Below, one piece after another: positions 34,743 to 43,424 of a DNA stretch of 64,000 nt. Every line of letters starts with the position of its first letter. The first letter of the stretch is position 1. The translations under genes and the position numbers were made by a program. The DNA comes from an uncultured Alphaproteobacteria bacterium (GTDB lineage: Bacteria > Pseudomonadota > Alphaproteobacteria > Rhodobacterales > Rhodobacteraceae). The notes beneath the pieces are model-generated. The model was given only the letters and a program-made list of their open reading frames with translations, was not told the DNA's origin and searched no databases. The stretch covers positions 49,989 to 113,988 of the forward strand of contig CAKMYZ010000013.1 of the NCBI GenBank assembly GCA_929200255.1. The letters run 5' to 3'.

Positions 34743-36111
34743 AATAGCTATATTCGCTGTAAATCCGTTTTAGATCACCGCCCCATTCACCCTGATGCTT
34801 TCGCAGCAATTCATCGGCAGGTGTTTCACCGCTTTCAATCGACTCGTGCAGTGCGTTCAGGAAATGCGTCTCATCCGGCACCAGACCACCAGCACCCGGC
34901 CGCGCGCGCGCTTGCAGACCCGCATGGGAAATCGCCACGACCTCGCGGGCCAGATCATGCATGTTGATCCCGTCCACCTGCGCCTGCAATCCATCAACAG
35001 ATGCAGCGACCCGCAGCGCGTCACGCTGTTCAGCCGTCCAGTGCTTGCACAGATCCCAAGCGGCATCCAACGCCGTCTGATCATACATCAGGCCCACCCA
35101 GAATGCAGGCAGTGCGCAAAGCCTACGCCATGGCCCGCCATCCGCGCCACGCATTTCGATGAACTGCTTGACCCGCGCCTCGGGGAACACCGTTGTCAGG
35201 TGGTCGGCCCAATCCGACATCAGTGGCTTTTCACCTGGCAGTGCGGGCAATTCGCCTTTCAGGAAATCACGGAACGACATGCCCAGCGCGTCGATATATT
35301 TGCCGTCGCGGTAAACAAAATACATCGGCACATCGAGTACCCAGTTGGTCCAGGCCTCGAACCCGAAACCTTCGTCAAACACAAAAGGGATCATACCGGT
35401 GCGGTCGGCATCCAGATCACGCCAGATCCGGCTGCGCCACGATTTATGGCCGTTGATCTGGCCTTCAAAGAACGGGGAATTGGCAAACAGGGCGGCTGCG
35501 ACAGGCTGCAATGCGATGGCCACGCGCATTTTCTGCACCATGTCCGCCTCTGACCCGAAATCAAGGTTCACCTGCACCGTGCAGGTCCGCCGCATCATGG
35601 CAGTGCCCATGGTGCCAACCTTTTCCATGTAGTTGTTCATCAGCTGATAGCGGCCCTTTGGCATCAGCGGCATCTGCTCATGCGTCCATTCGGGGGCGGC
35701 ACCAAGGCCAATAAACTTTACACCAATTTCATCCGAGACCGATTTCACCTCGGCCAAATGCACATTCACCTCATCACAGGTCTGGTGGATCGTCTCCAAA
35801 GGGGCACCCGACAACTCCAAAGCGCCACCCGGTTCAAGGCTGACATTCGCGCCGTCCTTGGTCAGGCCGATGATCTTGCCATCTTCCTCAACCCGGTTCC
35901 AGCCATAGCGGCCTTCCAACCCCTCCATCACCGCCTTGATCGAGCGTTCCCCTTCATAGGGCAGCGGCTTGAGCGTATCCTGGCAATAGCCAAATTTTTC
36001 ATGCTCGGTGCCAATACGCCAATCTTCTTTGGGCTTGCAGCCCTTTTCCAGCAATTCCGCCAGTTGGTCGTGATGTTCGATCGGCGCACCGCCAGATTGT
36101 GGGACAGACAT
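34741..36111 (-). CDS. gshA: Glutamate-cysteine ligase (plant/alphaproteobacterial type)
   Basis: GshA makes gamma-glutamylcysteine, the first step of glutathione synthesis. The 456-residue protein is of the GCS2 type found in alphaproteobacteria and plants: DWRIGTEHEKFGYC, SLEPGGALELSGAP (ATP/Mg loop), MMRRTCTVQVNLDF, NSPFFEGQINGHKSWRSRIW and EMRGADGGPWRRLCALPAFWVGL. Length is normal. It is convergent with the GbsR-like unit and followed downstream only by that unit's terminator. Upstream, the hypothetical gene at 36167-36685 runs the same way. Confidence 0.93.
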   Translation of the reverse strand: MSVPQSGGAPIEHHDQLAELLEKGCKPKEDWRIGTEHEKFGYCQDTLKPLPYEGERSIKAVMEGLEGRYGWNRVEEDGKIIGLTKDGANVSLEPGGALELSGAPLETIHQTCDEVNVHLAEVKSVSDEIGVKFIGLGAAPEWTHEQMPLMPKGRYQLMNNYMEKVGTMGTAMMRRTCTVQVNLDFGSEADMVQKMRVAIALQPVAAALFANSPFFEGQINGHKSWRSRIWRDLDADRTGMIPFVFDEGFGFEAWTNWVLDVPMYFVYRDGKYIDALGMSFRDFLKGELPALPGEKPLMSDWADHLTTVFPEARVKQFIEMRGADGGPWRRLCALPAFWVGLMYDQTALDAAWDLCKHWTAEQRDALRVAASVDGLQAQVDGINMHDLAREVVAISHAGLQARARPGAGGLVPDETHFLNALHESIESGETPADELLRKHQGEWGGDLKRIYSEYSY

Positions 36112-36166
36112 GGGTAGCGCACTCCGCTGTTGATCATCCTATCGGTGACCTGCCGCAAGGCGACTG

Positions 36167-36685
36167 TCAATGCAAGAGAGGTTTGACCCTGCTCCAGACT
36201 GTGGCCCGCGCATCAGGTGTGTGTGAAAGCACATCAAGAACCACGCTCGTCTTGATGTCCGGCAGGGTGGCAAAGACATCAAACAAGGCATCCGCCCCGG
36301 CCGCATTGATCGGAATTGCAATTTGCATACCATCAATCCCGGTCAACACCCAGCTGGGTGCCGGTTGGCTGGATGGGTCGATCTCTAGCCTTGCAAGATC
36401 TTCAATGTCGATCACACCACCGTCCAGTGGCCCGAAATACGCCAGACGCCGCTCGCGCAGCTGCACCACACCCGGCCCATCACCACCTTGGGCAAAGCGG
36501 GCGCGCTGGATGCCCGCCACGGCCCAACCGATCCCGATGGCGCAGAAGATGTAGCCAAGCCAGCGGTTGATCCCGATGCCGGTCAGCGCCCACCAAACGC
36601 CCAGCGCCAGTACAACACCCGCCAGCAACACCTCGCGCCAGCGCCAGAAGAACGCGCGCACTTCGGGGCGAAAGAAATCAGCCAT
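36167..36685 (-). CDS. Membrane protein of unknown function
   Basis: The 172-residue protein has two membrane helices near the N-terminus (about 18-35 and 40-60), then a soluble domain with VVQLRERRLAYFGPLDGGVIDIEDLARLEI, a pleckstrin-like strand pattern. I recognise it only as the kind of conserved hypothetical protein common in Rhodobacteraceae. It overlaps the GNAT gene by eight bases, and 55 bases separate it from gshA on the same strand. Confidence 0.6.
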   Translation of the reverse strand: MADFFRPEVRAFFWRWREVLLAGVVLALGVWWALTGIGINRWLGYIFCAIGIGWAVAGIQRARFAQGGDGPGVVQLRERRLAYFGPLDGGVIDIEDLARLEIDPSSQPAPSWVLTGIDGMQIAIPINAAGADALFDVFATLPDIKTSVVLDVLSHTPDARATVWSRVKPLLH

Positions 36686-37523
36686 AGATCACCTGCGGCT
36701 CTTCATAAACAAGGATGGTGAAGTCGCCAGCGCGGCGGAACCCGATGGCCTCATAGGCTTTGCAGGCCTGGGGTGATGCCGCAAAGAGGGTCGCTTGTTC
36801 AGCGCCATGCGCACGGGCCTCGGCCAGATGCAGCGCCACGGCACGCCGTGCCAGCCCCTTTGATCGTCCGGCGGGCGGGGTATAAACGCCGCCAATTTGG
36901 ACGGCTTCTGGCAGGGCCGCGTTAAAGCCGGTCATCGCCACAGGCGTTTCTCCTTGATAGAGTACCCGGTGGCTGTCGGCCTCCAGATAGCCATTCACAT
37001 CCTGTACAGCCTGCACGTCGGGGTCCTGACCCGGCATCGGCAGCACCTCTGACAGATAGGCAGAGCGCCAGCCGTTGATAAGGGCACGCGGCGCATCCGA
37101 GAGCCGGCGCAGCGTGAAACCCGTGCAATCTGGCATCTCAAGCTTGGACAACTTCAGCTGATAGAGCGGCTCTGCCTCGTCAATGCCAGCTGCCTGGGTC
37201 AAACCCAGCGCGGCCCGCAACGCGGCCACCTGCGCGCTATCGCCCAGCAACCCTTTGACAAGCCGACCCGTGAGCACGGCTTTGACCTCGCCCCAGGGCG
37301 CTGTCGGGCATTGCGGGAACACCATGCCTTCCTCGGTGACCGGTAAGACATCGGTCAGGGCACCGTTTTTCCAGCGCAGCCAGAATTGCATCGCCCGCGT
37401 ATGCCCGCCCTCCATGCCGTGTCGACGCAAATTGGACAGCGGGAACATCGACGTGGCGATATGATCTGTCAGGAACGCTTCGATTGCGGGGCGGTCAATG
37501 GGCGTCGCGTGGATCACGCCCAA
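36678..37523 (-). CDS. GNAT-family N-acetyltransferase
   Basis: The 281-residue protein shows a C-terminal GNAT domain: VYTPPAGRSKGLARRAVALHLAEARAHGAEQATLFAASPQACKAYEAIGF, where GRSKGLAR is the acetyl-CoA loop and KAYEAIGF the last strand-helix. The first 150 residues form a second, more divergent GNAT-like half. The substrate is unknown. It starts ten bases inside the end of rsmE and overlaps the following gene by eight bases, so rsmE, this gene and the membrane protein form an operon. Confidence 0.82.
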   Translation of the reverse strand: MGVIHATPIDRPAIEAFLTDHIATSMFPLSNLRRHGMEGGHTRAMQFWLRWKNGALTDVLPVTEEGMVFPQCPTAPWGEVKAVLTGRLVKGLLGDSAQVAALRAALGLTQAAGIDEAEPLYQLKLSKLEMPDCTGFTLRRLSDAPRALINGWRSAYLSEVLPMPGQDPDVQAVQDVNGYLEADSHRVLYQGETPVAMTGFNAALPEAVQIGGVYTPPAGRSKGLARRAVALHLAEARAHGAEQATLFAASPQACKAYEAIGFRRAGDFTILVYEEPQVIYG

Positions 37524-38236
37524 TCCCCCAAGGCCTGTTGCCAGATGGTCAGAGCCGCAACGGCCGCTGTATCAGCACGCAGGATACGCGGTCCAAGGCT
37601 GACCGGGTGGGCATAGTTCAGCGCACGCAGCCGATCCCGTTCTGTCGGAGAGAACCCACCCTCTGGCCCGATAAGAATGGCCCATGGGCCTGGCATATCC
37701 GGCAGGTTGACCGGGTCACCGATCAGCAGCTCATCGCAAAACATCAATTGCCGGTCCGTGGGCCAGCATTCCAACACCCGATCCAGCCGCGCCAGATCAT
37801 CCACCGGCGGCACAAATGTGCCGCCGCATTGCTCTGCCGCCTCAATGGCGTGGGCCTGAAGTTTATCCTGTCGGATGCGATTGGCGCTTTGGGTGAAATC
37901 GGTCTGTACGGGCACGATGCGGGCCGCGCCCATCTCTACCGCTTTTTCAACGATAAAGGCGGTACGTTCCTTGCGGATAGGTGCAAAAAGCAACCACAGA
38001 TCGGGGGGTAGCTGCAATGGGGCTGTCCGCGCCTGACAGAGCAGAATACCGCCCTTCTTGCCAGCCTTCACAACCTCAGCATCCCACTCGCCATCCGCAC
38101 CATTGATCAGCGACAGCACCGCACCTTCACCCAGGCGCATCACACCAAAAAGGTAATGCGCCTGGTCCCGCGACAGTGGAACCGATTGCCCTACCCCCAG
38201 CGGGTGATCTACATAAAGTCGAACCTTGGATGCCAT
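37514..38236 (-). CDS. rsmE: 16S rRNA (uracil-1498-N3)-methyltransferase
   Basis: RsmE methylates U1498 in the ribosomal decoding region. The 240-residue protein has an N-terminal PUA-like part (RDQAHYLFGVMRLGEGAVL) and a SPOUT domain with the knot motifs ILIGPEGGFSPTERD, SLGPRILRADTAAVAAL and a preceding EQCGGTFVPP block. Length and order match the family. Its start is only 12 bases from the divergent ubiA start. It is followed on the same strand by the GNAT gene. Confidence 0.94.
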   Translation of the reverse strand: MASKVRLYVDHPLGVGQSVPLSRDQAHYLFGVMRLGEGAVLSLINGADGEWDAEVVKAGKKGGILLCQARTAPLQLPPDLWLLFAPIRKERTAFIVEKAVEMGAARIVPVQTDFTQSANRIRQDKLQAHAIEAAEQCGGTFVPPVDDLARLDRVLECWPTDRQLMFCDELLIGDPVNLPDMPGPWAILIGPEGGFSPTERDRLRALNYAHPVSLGPRILRADTAAVAALTIWQQALGDWA

Positions 38237-38248
38237 GAGCCGGACTTT

Positions 38249-39214
38249 ATGACCGAAGATGCCCAGATGCCAGAGCCGAACGGGGCCGTTGCAGACGCTG
38301 CTGCTGACAACTGGGTCGACCGGTTTGCACCTGCATTCAGCAGGCCCGTCCTGCGGCTTAGCCGTGCTGACAGACCGATCGGCACGTGGCTGCTTTATGT
38401 GCCCTGTCTTTGGGGCTTGGCACTGGCGGTTCTAGCGACCGACAGCTATGGGCAGCATGACGTCTGGACGATTGCCGGCTGCGGGATCGGTGCCTTTCTG
38501 ATGCGCGGTGCAGGCTGCACATGGAATGATATTACCGACCGTCACATCGACGGGTCTGTCGCGCGCACCCGGTCACGGCCCATCCCTTCGGGGCAGGCAA
38601 CCGTGCGCGGTGCGCTGATCTGGATGGTCGCACAGGCACTGCTGGCCTTTGTGATCCTCATCACCTTTTACCCAACCGCGATCATTCTTGGGGTCGTGGC
38701 ACTGGCGCCAGTGGCGATTTACCCTTTTGCCAAACGCTTTACATGGTGGCCGCAGGCGTTTCTGGGGCTCGCCTTCAACTGGGGCGCTCTTTTGGGTTGG
38801 GCCGCGCATACCAACAGCATCGGGCCGGTGCCTATCGTGCTGTACTGCGCGGGCATCGCATGGACGCTGTTCTATGACACGATCTATGCCCATCAGGACA
38901 CAGAGGATGACGCGCTGATCGGAGTGAAATCGACGGCACGACTTTTTGGAGAAGACAGCCGCAAGTGGCTGCGGCTGTTCCTGACCATTACAGTCGTTCT
39001 GTTTGGACTGGCTGTTGTGTTGGCCGCATCAGAGCGGTCCATTCTGTCGCTTGTCATTGCCATTGGGGGGCCCTGGGCGATGGGATGGCATCTGACGTGG
39101 CAATTGGGTAACTTTGATCCTGATGACAACGATAAACTGCTGCGGATATTCCGCTCAAACCGGAACGCGGGATTGATCCCCCTGCCGTTTTTCGCAATCG
39201 CCTTATTGGTGTGA
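38249..39214 (+). CDS. ubiA: 4-hydroxybenzoate polyprenyltransferase
   Basis: UbiA attaches the isoprenoid tail to 4-hydroxybenzoate in ubiquinone synthesis at the inner membrane. The 321-residue protein has about eight membrane helices and both aspartate-rich prenyl-diphosphate motifs: NDITDRHIDGSVARTRSRPIPSG and DTIYAHQDTEDD. The ATG at 38249 (MTEDAQMPEP) gives a normal length; a frame to 38156 would overlap rsmE heavily. It is divergent from rsmE and stands 55 bases before the OmpA-like gene. Confidence 0.93.
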   Translation: MTEDAQMPEPNGAVADAAADNWVDRFAPAFSRPVLRLSRADRPIGTWLLYVPCLWGLALAVLATDSYGQHDVWTIAGCGIGAFLMRGAGCTWNDITDRHIDGSVARTRSRPIPSGQATVRGALIWMVAQALLAFVILITFYPTAIILGVVALAPVAIYPFAKRFTWWPQAFLGLAFNWGALLGWAAHTNSIGPVPIVLYCAGIAWTLFYDTIYAHQDTEDDALIGVKSTARLFGEDSRKWLRLFLTITVVLFGLAVVLAASERSILSLVIAIGGPWAMGWHLTWQLGNFDPDDNDKLLRIFRSNRNAGLIPLPFFAIALLV

Positions 39215-39269
39215 TTGAACCCCTCAACGCGGCACCCTATGCAAGGGGCACAACAACAACCGGACACCC

Positions 39270-41198
39270 ATGCGCCTTTCTGCATTAATCATACGGCTGA
39301 TCGTCTTTCTTGCGGCAGGTTTCCTGTCCATTGCGGCCGCGCGCACCACAGTGGCAGTGGTCGAAGAACGATCCGTAATGGCGGTGCAGGAAAGTCTTGT
39401 AGATCAAGGGTATGAGTGGGCATCGGTACTGGGTGACGGGTTGCAGGTAATCCTCGAAGGTGAGGCCCCAACCGAGGCGGTGCGCTTTCGCGCAATCTCG
39501 GCTGCGGGCGGGATGGTCGATGCCAGCCGGGTTATCGATAATCTCTCGGTCACCGATTCGGCACAGATCGCACCACCGGAATTTGTCGTCGAAATCCTGC
39601 GCAACAATGCAGGTGTGTCGCTGATCGGGCTGATCCCGGCAACAACGAACCGCGCAGCGCTGACCGCGCAAATCGCCGATATCGCCGACGGGCTGCCCGT
39701 CACGGATTTCCTTGAGGTGGGCGACTATCCCGCGCCCGAAACATGGCAGGCTGCGCTGAACTATTCTCTGCGCGCTTTGGAGATGCTCAGCAAATCGAAA
39801 ATCTCGGTCAATGCGGACCGGGTCAATGTGATTGCACTCTCTGATAGCCCCGAGGAAAAGCGCAGACTGGAAACCGCATTGGCACGTAACACACCGGACG
39901 GAGTGCGGTTGGCAGTGCAGATCAACGCGCCGCGCCCGGTGATCTCGCCCTTTACGACACGCTTTACGTTAGATGAAGACGGGGCCCGCTTTGATGCCTG
40001 CACGGCAGACACCAGCGAAGCCGTCAGTGCTATTCAGACGGCGGCATCCGAGGCCGGCTTCAACCAGCGGGCCAACTGCACACTGGCCTTGGGGGCGCCA
40101 TCGCGGACCTGGGGCAACGCGGTAGCGCTGGCCATTGGCGCAGTCGACAGTCTGGGCGGCGGGACCGTCACGATCTCGGATACGGATGTGACGCTGACAG
40201 CCCCGATTGGCACGGGTCAGGCCAGCTTTGATAATGTCGCCGGGCGACTGGAGAACACACTGCCTGATGCCTTCGCGCTCACGGCAATCCTGCCGGAATT
40301 GCCGCAGGAAACCAGTGCCGAAATTCCACAATTCACCGCGACACTCTCACCCGAAGGTGAGGTGCAGCTGCGCGGGCGCGTTCCTGATGAGATCACCAAT
40401 CTGGTCGTCGCCAACTTTGCCGAGGCCAAATTCGGTCGGCGCAACATTACAATGGGCACGCGGGTCGCCGAAGATCTGCCTTCGGGCTGGTCGGTTCGGG
40501 TTCTGGCCGGGATCGAAGCGCTGTCAGAGTTGTCCAACGGGGCAGTGCAGGTCGAACCCGGCCAGCTGCAAGTGCGCGGCAACACCGGCAATGAAGAGGC
40601 CAGCGCAGCGATCACCGGCCTTTTGATCGAAAAGCTGGGACAAGGTGCTGATTTTGAGATCGACATCGCTTACGTCGAGGAACTTGATCCCGTCGCAAGC
40701 CTGCCCACACCAGAGGAATGCATCGCTCAGATCGATACCATCAAAGAAGGGCGCAAGATCACCTTTGATCCGGGCTCTGCCGATTTAACAGCGGACACAC
40801 AGCCGGTTGTTGATGATATCGCTGACGTGCTCAAAATATGCGGCGACCTGCCCATTCGTATTGCAGGCTACACCGACAGTCAGGGACGCGAGGTCATGAA
40901 CCAACAGCTGTCACAAGATCGGGCCAATGCTGTGTTGATGGCACTCAGCGCGCGGCGGGTGCCAATATCGACGTTCGAAGCCATTGGGTACGGTGAAGAA
41001 GACCCCATTGCGGACAACGACACCGAAGAAGGCCGCGAGGCCAATCGCCGGATCGAGTTCAGCCTGATCCTGCCCGAACCGACACCCGAAGAAACCTCAA
41101 CCCTAGACGCCATCGCCGAAGACGCCCCGCTTGATGCCGCACCCGAAGATGCCGGGCGCGCGCAAGACACGGAAAGTGAAGAGACGGAAAGCCAATGA
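39270..41198 (+). CDS. OmpA-family protein with BON-like repeats
   Basis: The 642-residue protein starts with a signal or anchor helix (residues 5-24). A series of alpha/beta units follows, including LEGEAPTEAVRFRAISAAGGMVDASRVIDN, which resembles BON/hyperosmotic repeats. It ends with an OmpA C-terminal peptidoglycan-binding domain (ITFDPGSADLTADTQPVVDDIADVL...GYTDSQGREVMNQQLSQDRANAV) and an acidic tail. This organisation is typical of roseobacter envelope proteins that tie the membrane to peptidoglycan. The next gene overlaps the stop by four bases. Confidence 0.83.
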   Translation: MRLSALIIRLIVFLAAGFLSIAAARTTVAVVEERSVMAVQESLVDQGYEWASVLGDGLQVILEGEAPTEAVRFRAISAAGGMVDASRVIDNLSVTDSAQIAPPEFVVEILRNNAGVSLIGLIPATTNRAALTAQIADIADGLPVTDFLEVGDYPAPETWQAALNYSLRALEMLSKSKISVNADRVNVIALSDSPEEKRRLETALARNTPDGVRLAVQINAPRPVISPFTTRFTLDEDGARFDACTADTSEAVSAIQTAASEAGFNQRANCTLALGAPSRTWGNAVALAIGAVDSLGGGTVTISDTDVTLTAPIGTGQASFDNVAGRLENTLPDAFALTAILPELPQETSAEIPQFTATLSPEGEVQLRGRVPDEITNLVVANFAEAKFGRRNITMGTRVAEDLPSGWSVRVLAGIEALSELSNGAVQVEPGQLQVRGNTGNEEASAAITGLLIEKLGQGADFEIDIAYVEELDPVASLPTPEECIAQIDTIKEGRKITFDPGSADLTADTQPVVDDIADVLKICGDLPIRIAGYTDSQGREVMNQQLSQDRANAVLMALSARRVPISTFEAIGYGEEDPIADNDTEEGREANRRIEFSLILPEPTPEETSTLDAIAEDAPLDAAPEDAGRAQDTESEETESQ

Positions 41199-41521
41199 AT
41201 AGAACAGAATTCATCATCGCTACGGCTGTGATCCTCTTTGTTGCCTTTGTGCTGGGATGGTTTGCGAGCTGGCTGGTCAATCGCTTTACGCGCGTCACCA
41301 AAGCCGAGATCGGTGAATTGGATAAGATGGCCCAGGCGCTGCACGAGGCCGAGGAAACCCGCGATCAAGCGATCACCTATCTGCAACAGCGAGAGGCTGA
41401 GATGACAAACCAGCTGAGCCAGACCGAGGCAGAGCTGCGGGCGGCCATGGACGGGCTGCGCGAGGCGCGGCGCGAAGCCGAAGAACTGCGTGCCTATGTG
41501 GAACAGCTCAACGCGGGCTAG
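41195..41521 (+). CDS. Membrane-anchored coiled-coil protein
   Basis: The 108-residue protein has one N-terminal membrane helix (about residues 5-28, FIIATAVILFVAFVLGWFAS) followed by a charged heptad-rich segment to the end, predicted to form a coiled coil. No family is recognised. Its ATG overlaps the OmpA-family stop by four bases, so the two are co-translated; a structural partnership at the envelope is a plausible inference. It ends ten bases from the convergent BKACE gene. Confidence 0.65.
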   Translation: MNRTEFIIATAVILFVAFVLGWFASWLVNRFTRVTKAEIGELDKMAQALHEAEETRDQAITYLQQREAEMTNQLSQTEAELRAAMDGLREARREAEELRAYVEQLNAG

Positions 41522-41531
41522 GGTCAGGGCC

Positions 41532-42362
41532 CTAGGTCGGACGCAACCCAAGGATCCTGCGCGCCAAGGCGGGATCGGCTACGGGACGCTCAAACCGCGC
41601 GCAAAGCTCCGCCGCCCGGGTCACCAATGCCGCATTGGACGGGGCCAGCGTATCACGATCCAGGCGGACATTGTCCTCCAATCCTGTGCGCACATGGCCG
41701 CCAGCGCGGATCGCCCATTCGTTCAACTTGATCTGATTTGGTCCAATGCCTGCAGCACACCAGGGTGCGCCGGGCAGCAGCCTGTTCACGGTTTCAACAT
41801 AAAAATCAAACACCGCACGATCAGCGGGCATCGCATTCTTGATCCCCATCACAAACTGTATGTAGGGCACATCCCTGATCTCGCCCCGTTCATACATCGC
41901 AACCGCCTGAAAGATATGTGACAGATCAAACGCCTCAATCTCGGGCTTGATGTCATAGGTGATCATCTCGGACGCCAGCCATTTGATAAGGTCGGGCGGG
42001 TTCTCGTAGACCCGCGTGGGGAAATTATTTGACCCAACAGCAAGTGAAGCCATGTCCGGGCACAGTGGCAGCATGCCACCGCGCTCGCTGCCCGCGCCCG
42101 AGCGGCCACCTGTCGAGAATTGGATGATCATACCGGGGCACTGTTTGGTGACGCCCTCTTTCAGGGCTGCGAAGCGCTCCGGATCGCTCGACGGGGTTCC
42201 GTCTTCGTTGCGCACGTGAGCATGGCAGATGGCGGCACCTGCTTCAAAGGCGGCATGGGTGCTTTCGATCTGCTCGTTCACCGTAACAGGCAGGGCAGGA
42301 TTATCCGCCTTTGTGGGGACAGAGCCGGTGATGGCAACACATATGATGCAAGGTTGGGTCAT
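41532..42362 (-). CDS. BKACE-family beta-keto acid cleavage enzyme
   Basis: The 276-residue protein belongs to the DUF849/BKACE family (3-keto-5-aminohexanoate cleavage enzyme relatives), zinc enzymes that split beta-keto acids with acetyl-CoA. Seen are IICVAITGS, GAAICHAHVRNEDG with the HxH zinc pair, IIQFSTGGRSGAG, PEIEAFDLSHI and RTGLEDNVRLDRD with the second metal/CoA block. The actual substrate varies widely in the family and cannot be set from sequence. Its start overlaps the upstream Sua5-type gene by four bases (ATGA). Confidence 0.88.
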   Translation of the reverse strand: MTQPCIICVAITGSVPTKADNPALPVTVNEQIESTHAAFEAGAAICHAHVRNEDGTPSSDPERFAALKEGVTKQCPGMIIQFSTGGRSGAGSERGGMLPLCPDMASLAVGSNNFPTRVYENPPDLIKWLASEMITYDIKPEIEAFDLSHIFQAVAMYERGEIRDVPYIQFVMGIKNAMPADRAVFDFYVETVNRLLPGAPWCAAGIGPNQIKLNEWAIRAGGHVRTGLEDNVRLDRDTLAPSNAALVTRAAELCARFERPVADPALARRILGLRPT

Positions 42363-43309
42363 GGGCGTGGCGCCGCGGCACGCCGCAGCCTATCGTTGAT
42401 GGCCGCGCCCAGCCCGTGATCGGGAATGGGTGACACGGCGATTGCATTGGCCTGCATCCTATCAAGCTCATGCAGGCAGGCAAAGAGGCGGGCGGCGGCC
42501 TCGGTCAGGTCGCCCGATGGCGACAGGTTCAGCGCAGCATCCACCGGACCAAAGCCCAGCAAAACCTCGCCCTCTTTGGCGTAAGGTGCGTTTAAACGCA
42601 CCTTACCTTGCGGCGCGTAATGCGATGCCAACTGACCTGGTGCTGTCGGCAAGGTCGGATCCGTCAACGTGGCCAACGGTGCAGAAAGACATCGCTCAAT
42701 CGTCTCTGCCGGAATACCACCGGCACGCAACAGCGCCGGCGCATCAACACAAGAAACAATCGTCGATTCCAAACCAACCGGGCAATCCCCGCCATCGACA
42801 ACAGCATCAATCGCATCGCCCAAACCGGCGACAACATGCGCAGCTGTCGTTGGGCTGATCCGACCTGAATGGTTGGCCGATGGGGCCGCCACTGGCCCGT
42901 CAAATGCCTCAAGCAACGCCCGCGCCACACCATGATCCGGCACGCGCACTGCCAATGTGTCCAGTCCTGCGGTGACGAGCTTCGACACAGCAGCACCGGG
43001 TTTCAGCGGCAAAACAAGCGTCAGTGCCCCAGGCCAGAATGCACCAGCCAAGCGGCGCGCCTCATCATTGAATAGGCAGTAGCGTTCCGCCGTCTCGTCA
43101 TCCGGCACATGCACAATCAGCGGATTGAAACTGGGGCGCCCCTTGGCCGCATAAATTGCGGCCACAGCGCTATCGTTGCGGGCATCCGCACCCAAGCCAT
43201 AAACCGTCTCGGTCGGGAACGACACCAGCCCGCCCTGCCGCAAGATCGCGGCAGCCTCGGCCAGTCCGGCGGCATCAGGTAACAGCTTACGCAGTGGTTT
43301 AGGGTTCAT
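42359..43309 (-). CDS. L-threonylcarbamoyladenylate synthase (Sua5/TsaC type)
   Basis: This enzyme makes threonylcarbamoyl-AMP for the t6A modification of tRNA. The 316-residue protein has the YrdC core: GGLVSFPTETVYGLGADARND, AAKGRPSFNPLIVHV, FWPGALTLVLP, VRVPDH and APSANHSGRISPT. A C-terminal Sua5 extension follows with APGQLASHYAPQGKVRL, so it is the two-domain Sua5 form. I set the start at 43309 (MNPKPLRKLLPD); ATG 43339 is possible. Neither has a clear ribosome site. It is divergent from the acyl-CoA dehydrogenase. Confidence 0.92.
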   Translation of the reverse strand: MNPKPLRKLLPDAAGLAEAAAILRQGGLVSFPTETVYGLGADARNDSAVAAIYAAKGRPSFNPLIVHVPDDETAERYCLFNDEARRLAGAFWPGALTLVLPLKPGAAVSKLVTAGLDTLAVRVPDHGVARALLEAFDGPVAAPSANHSGRISPTTAAHVVAGLGDAIDAVVDGGDCPVGLESTIVSCVDAPALLRAGGIPAETIERCLSAPLATLTDPTLPTAPGQLASHYAPQGKVRLNAPYAKEGEVLLGFGPVDAALNLSPSGDLTEAAARLFACLHELDRMQANAIAVSPIPDHGLGAAINDRLRRAAAPRP

Positions 43310-43424
43310 GACGTGGCGTTTTGGTTGATGGGGTGACATGCTTGGATAGGTTAGGCCGCAAATGACGATGCATAGCCGTCATATCGGCCCTTGCCAAGTT
43401 GCTGGACAATTCGGAGTTACACCA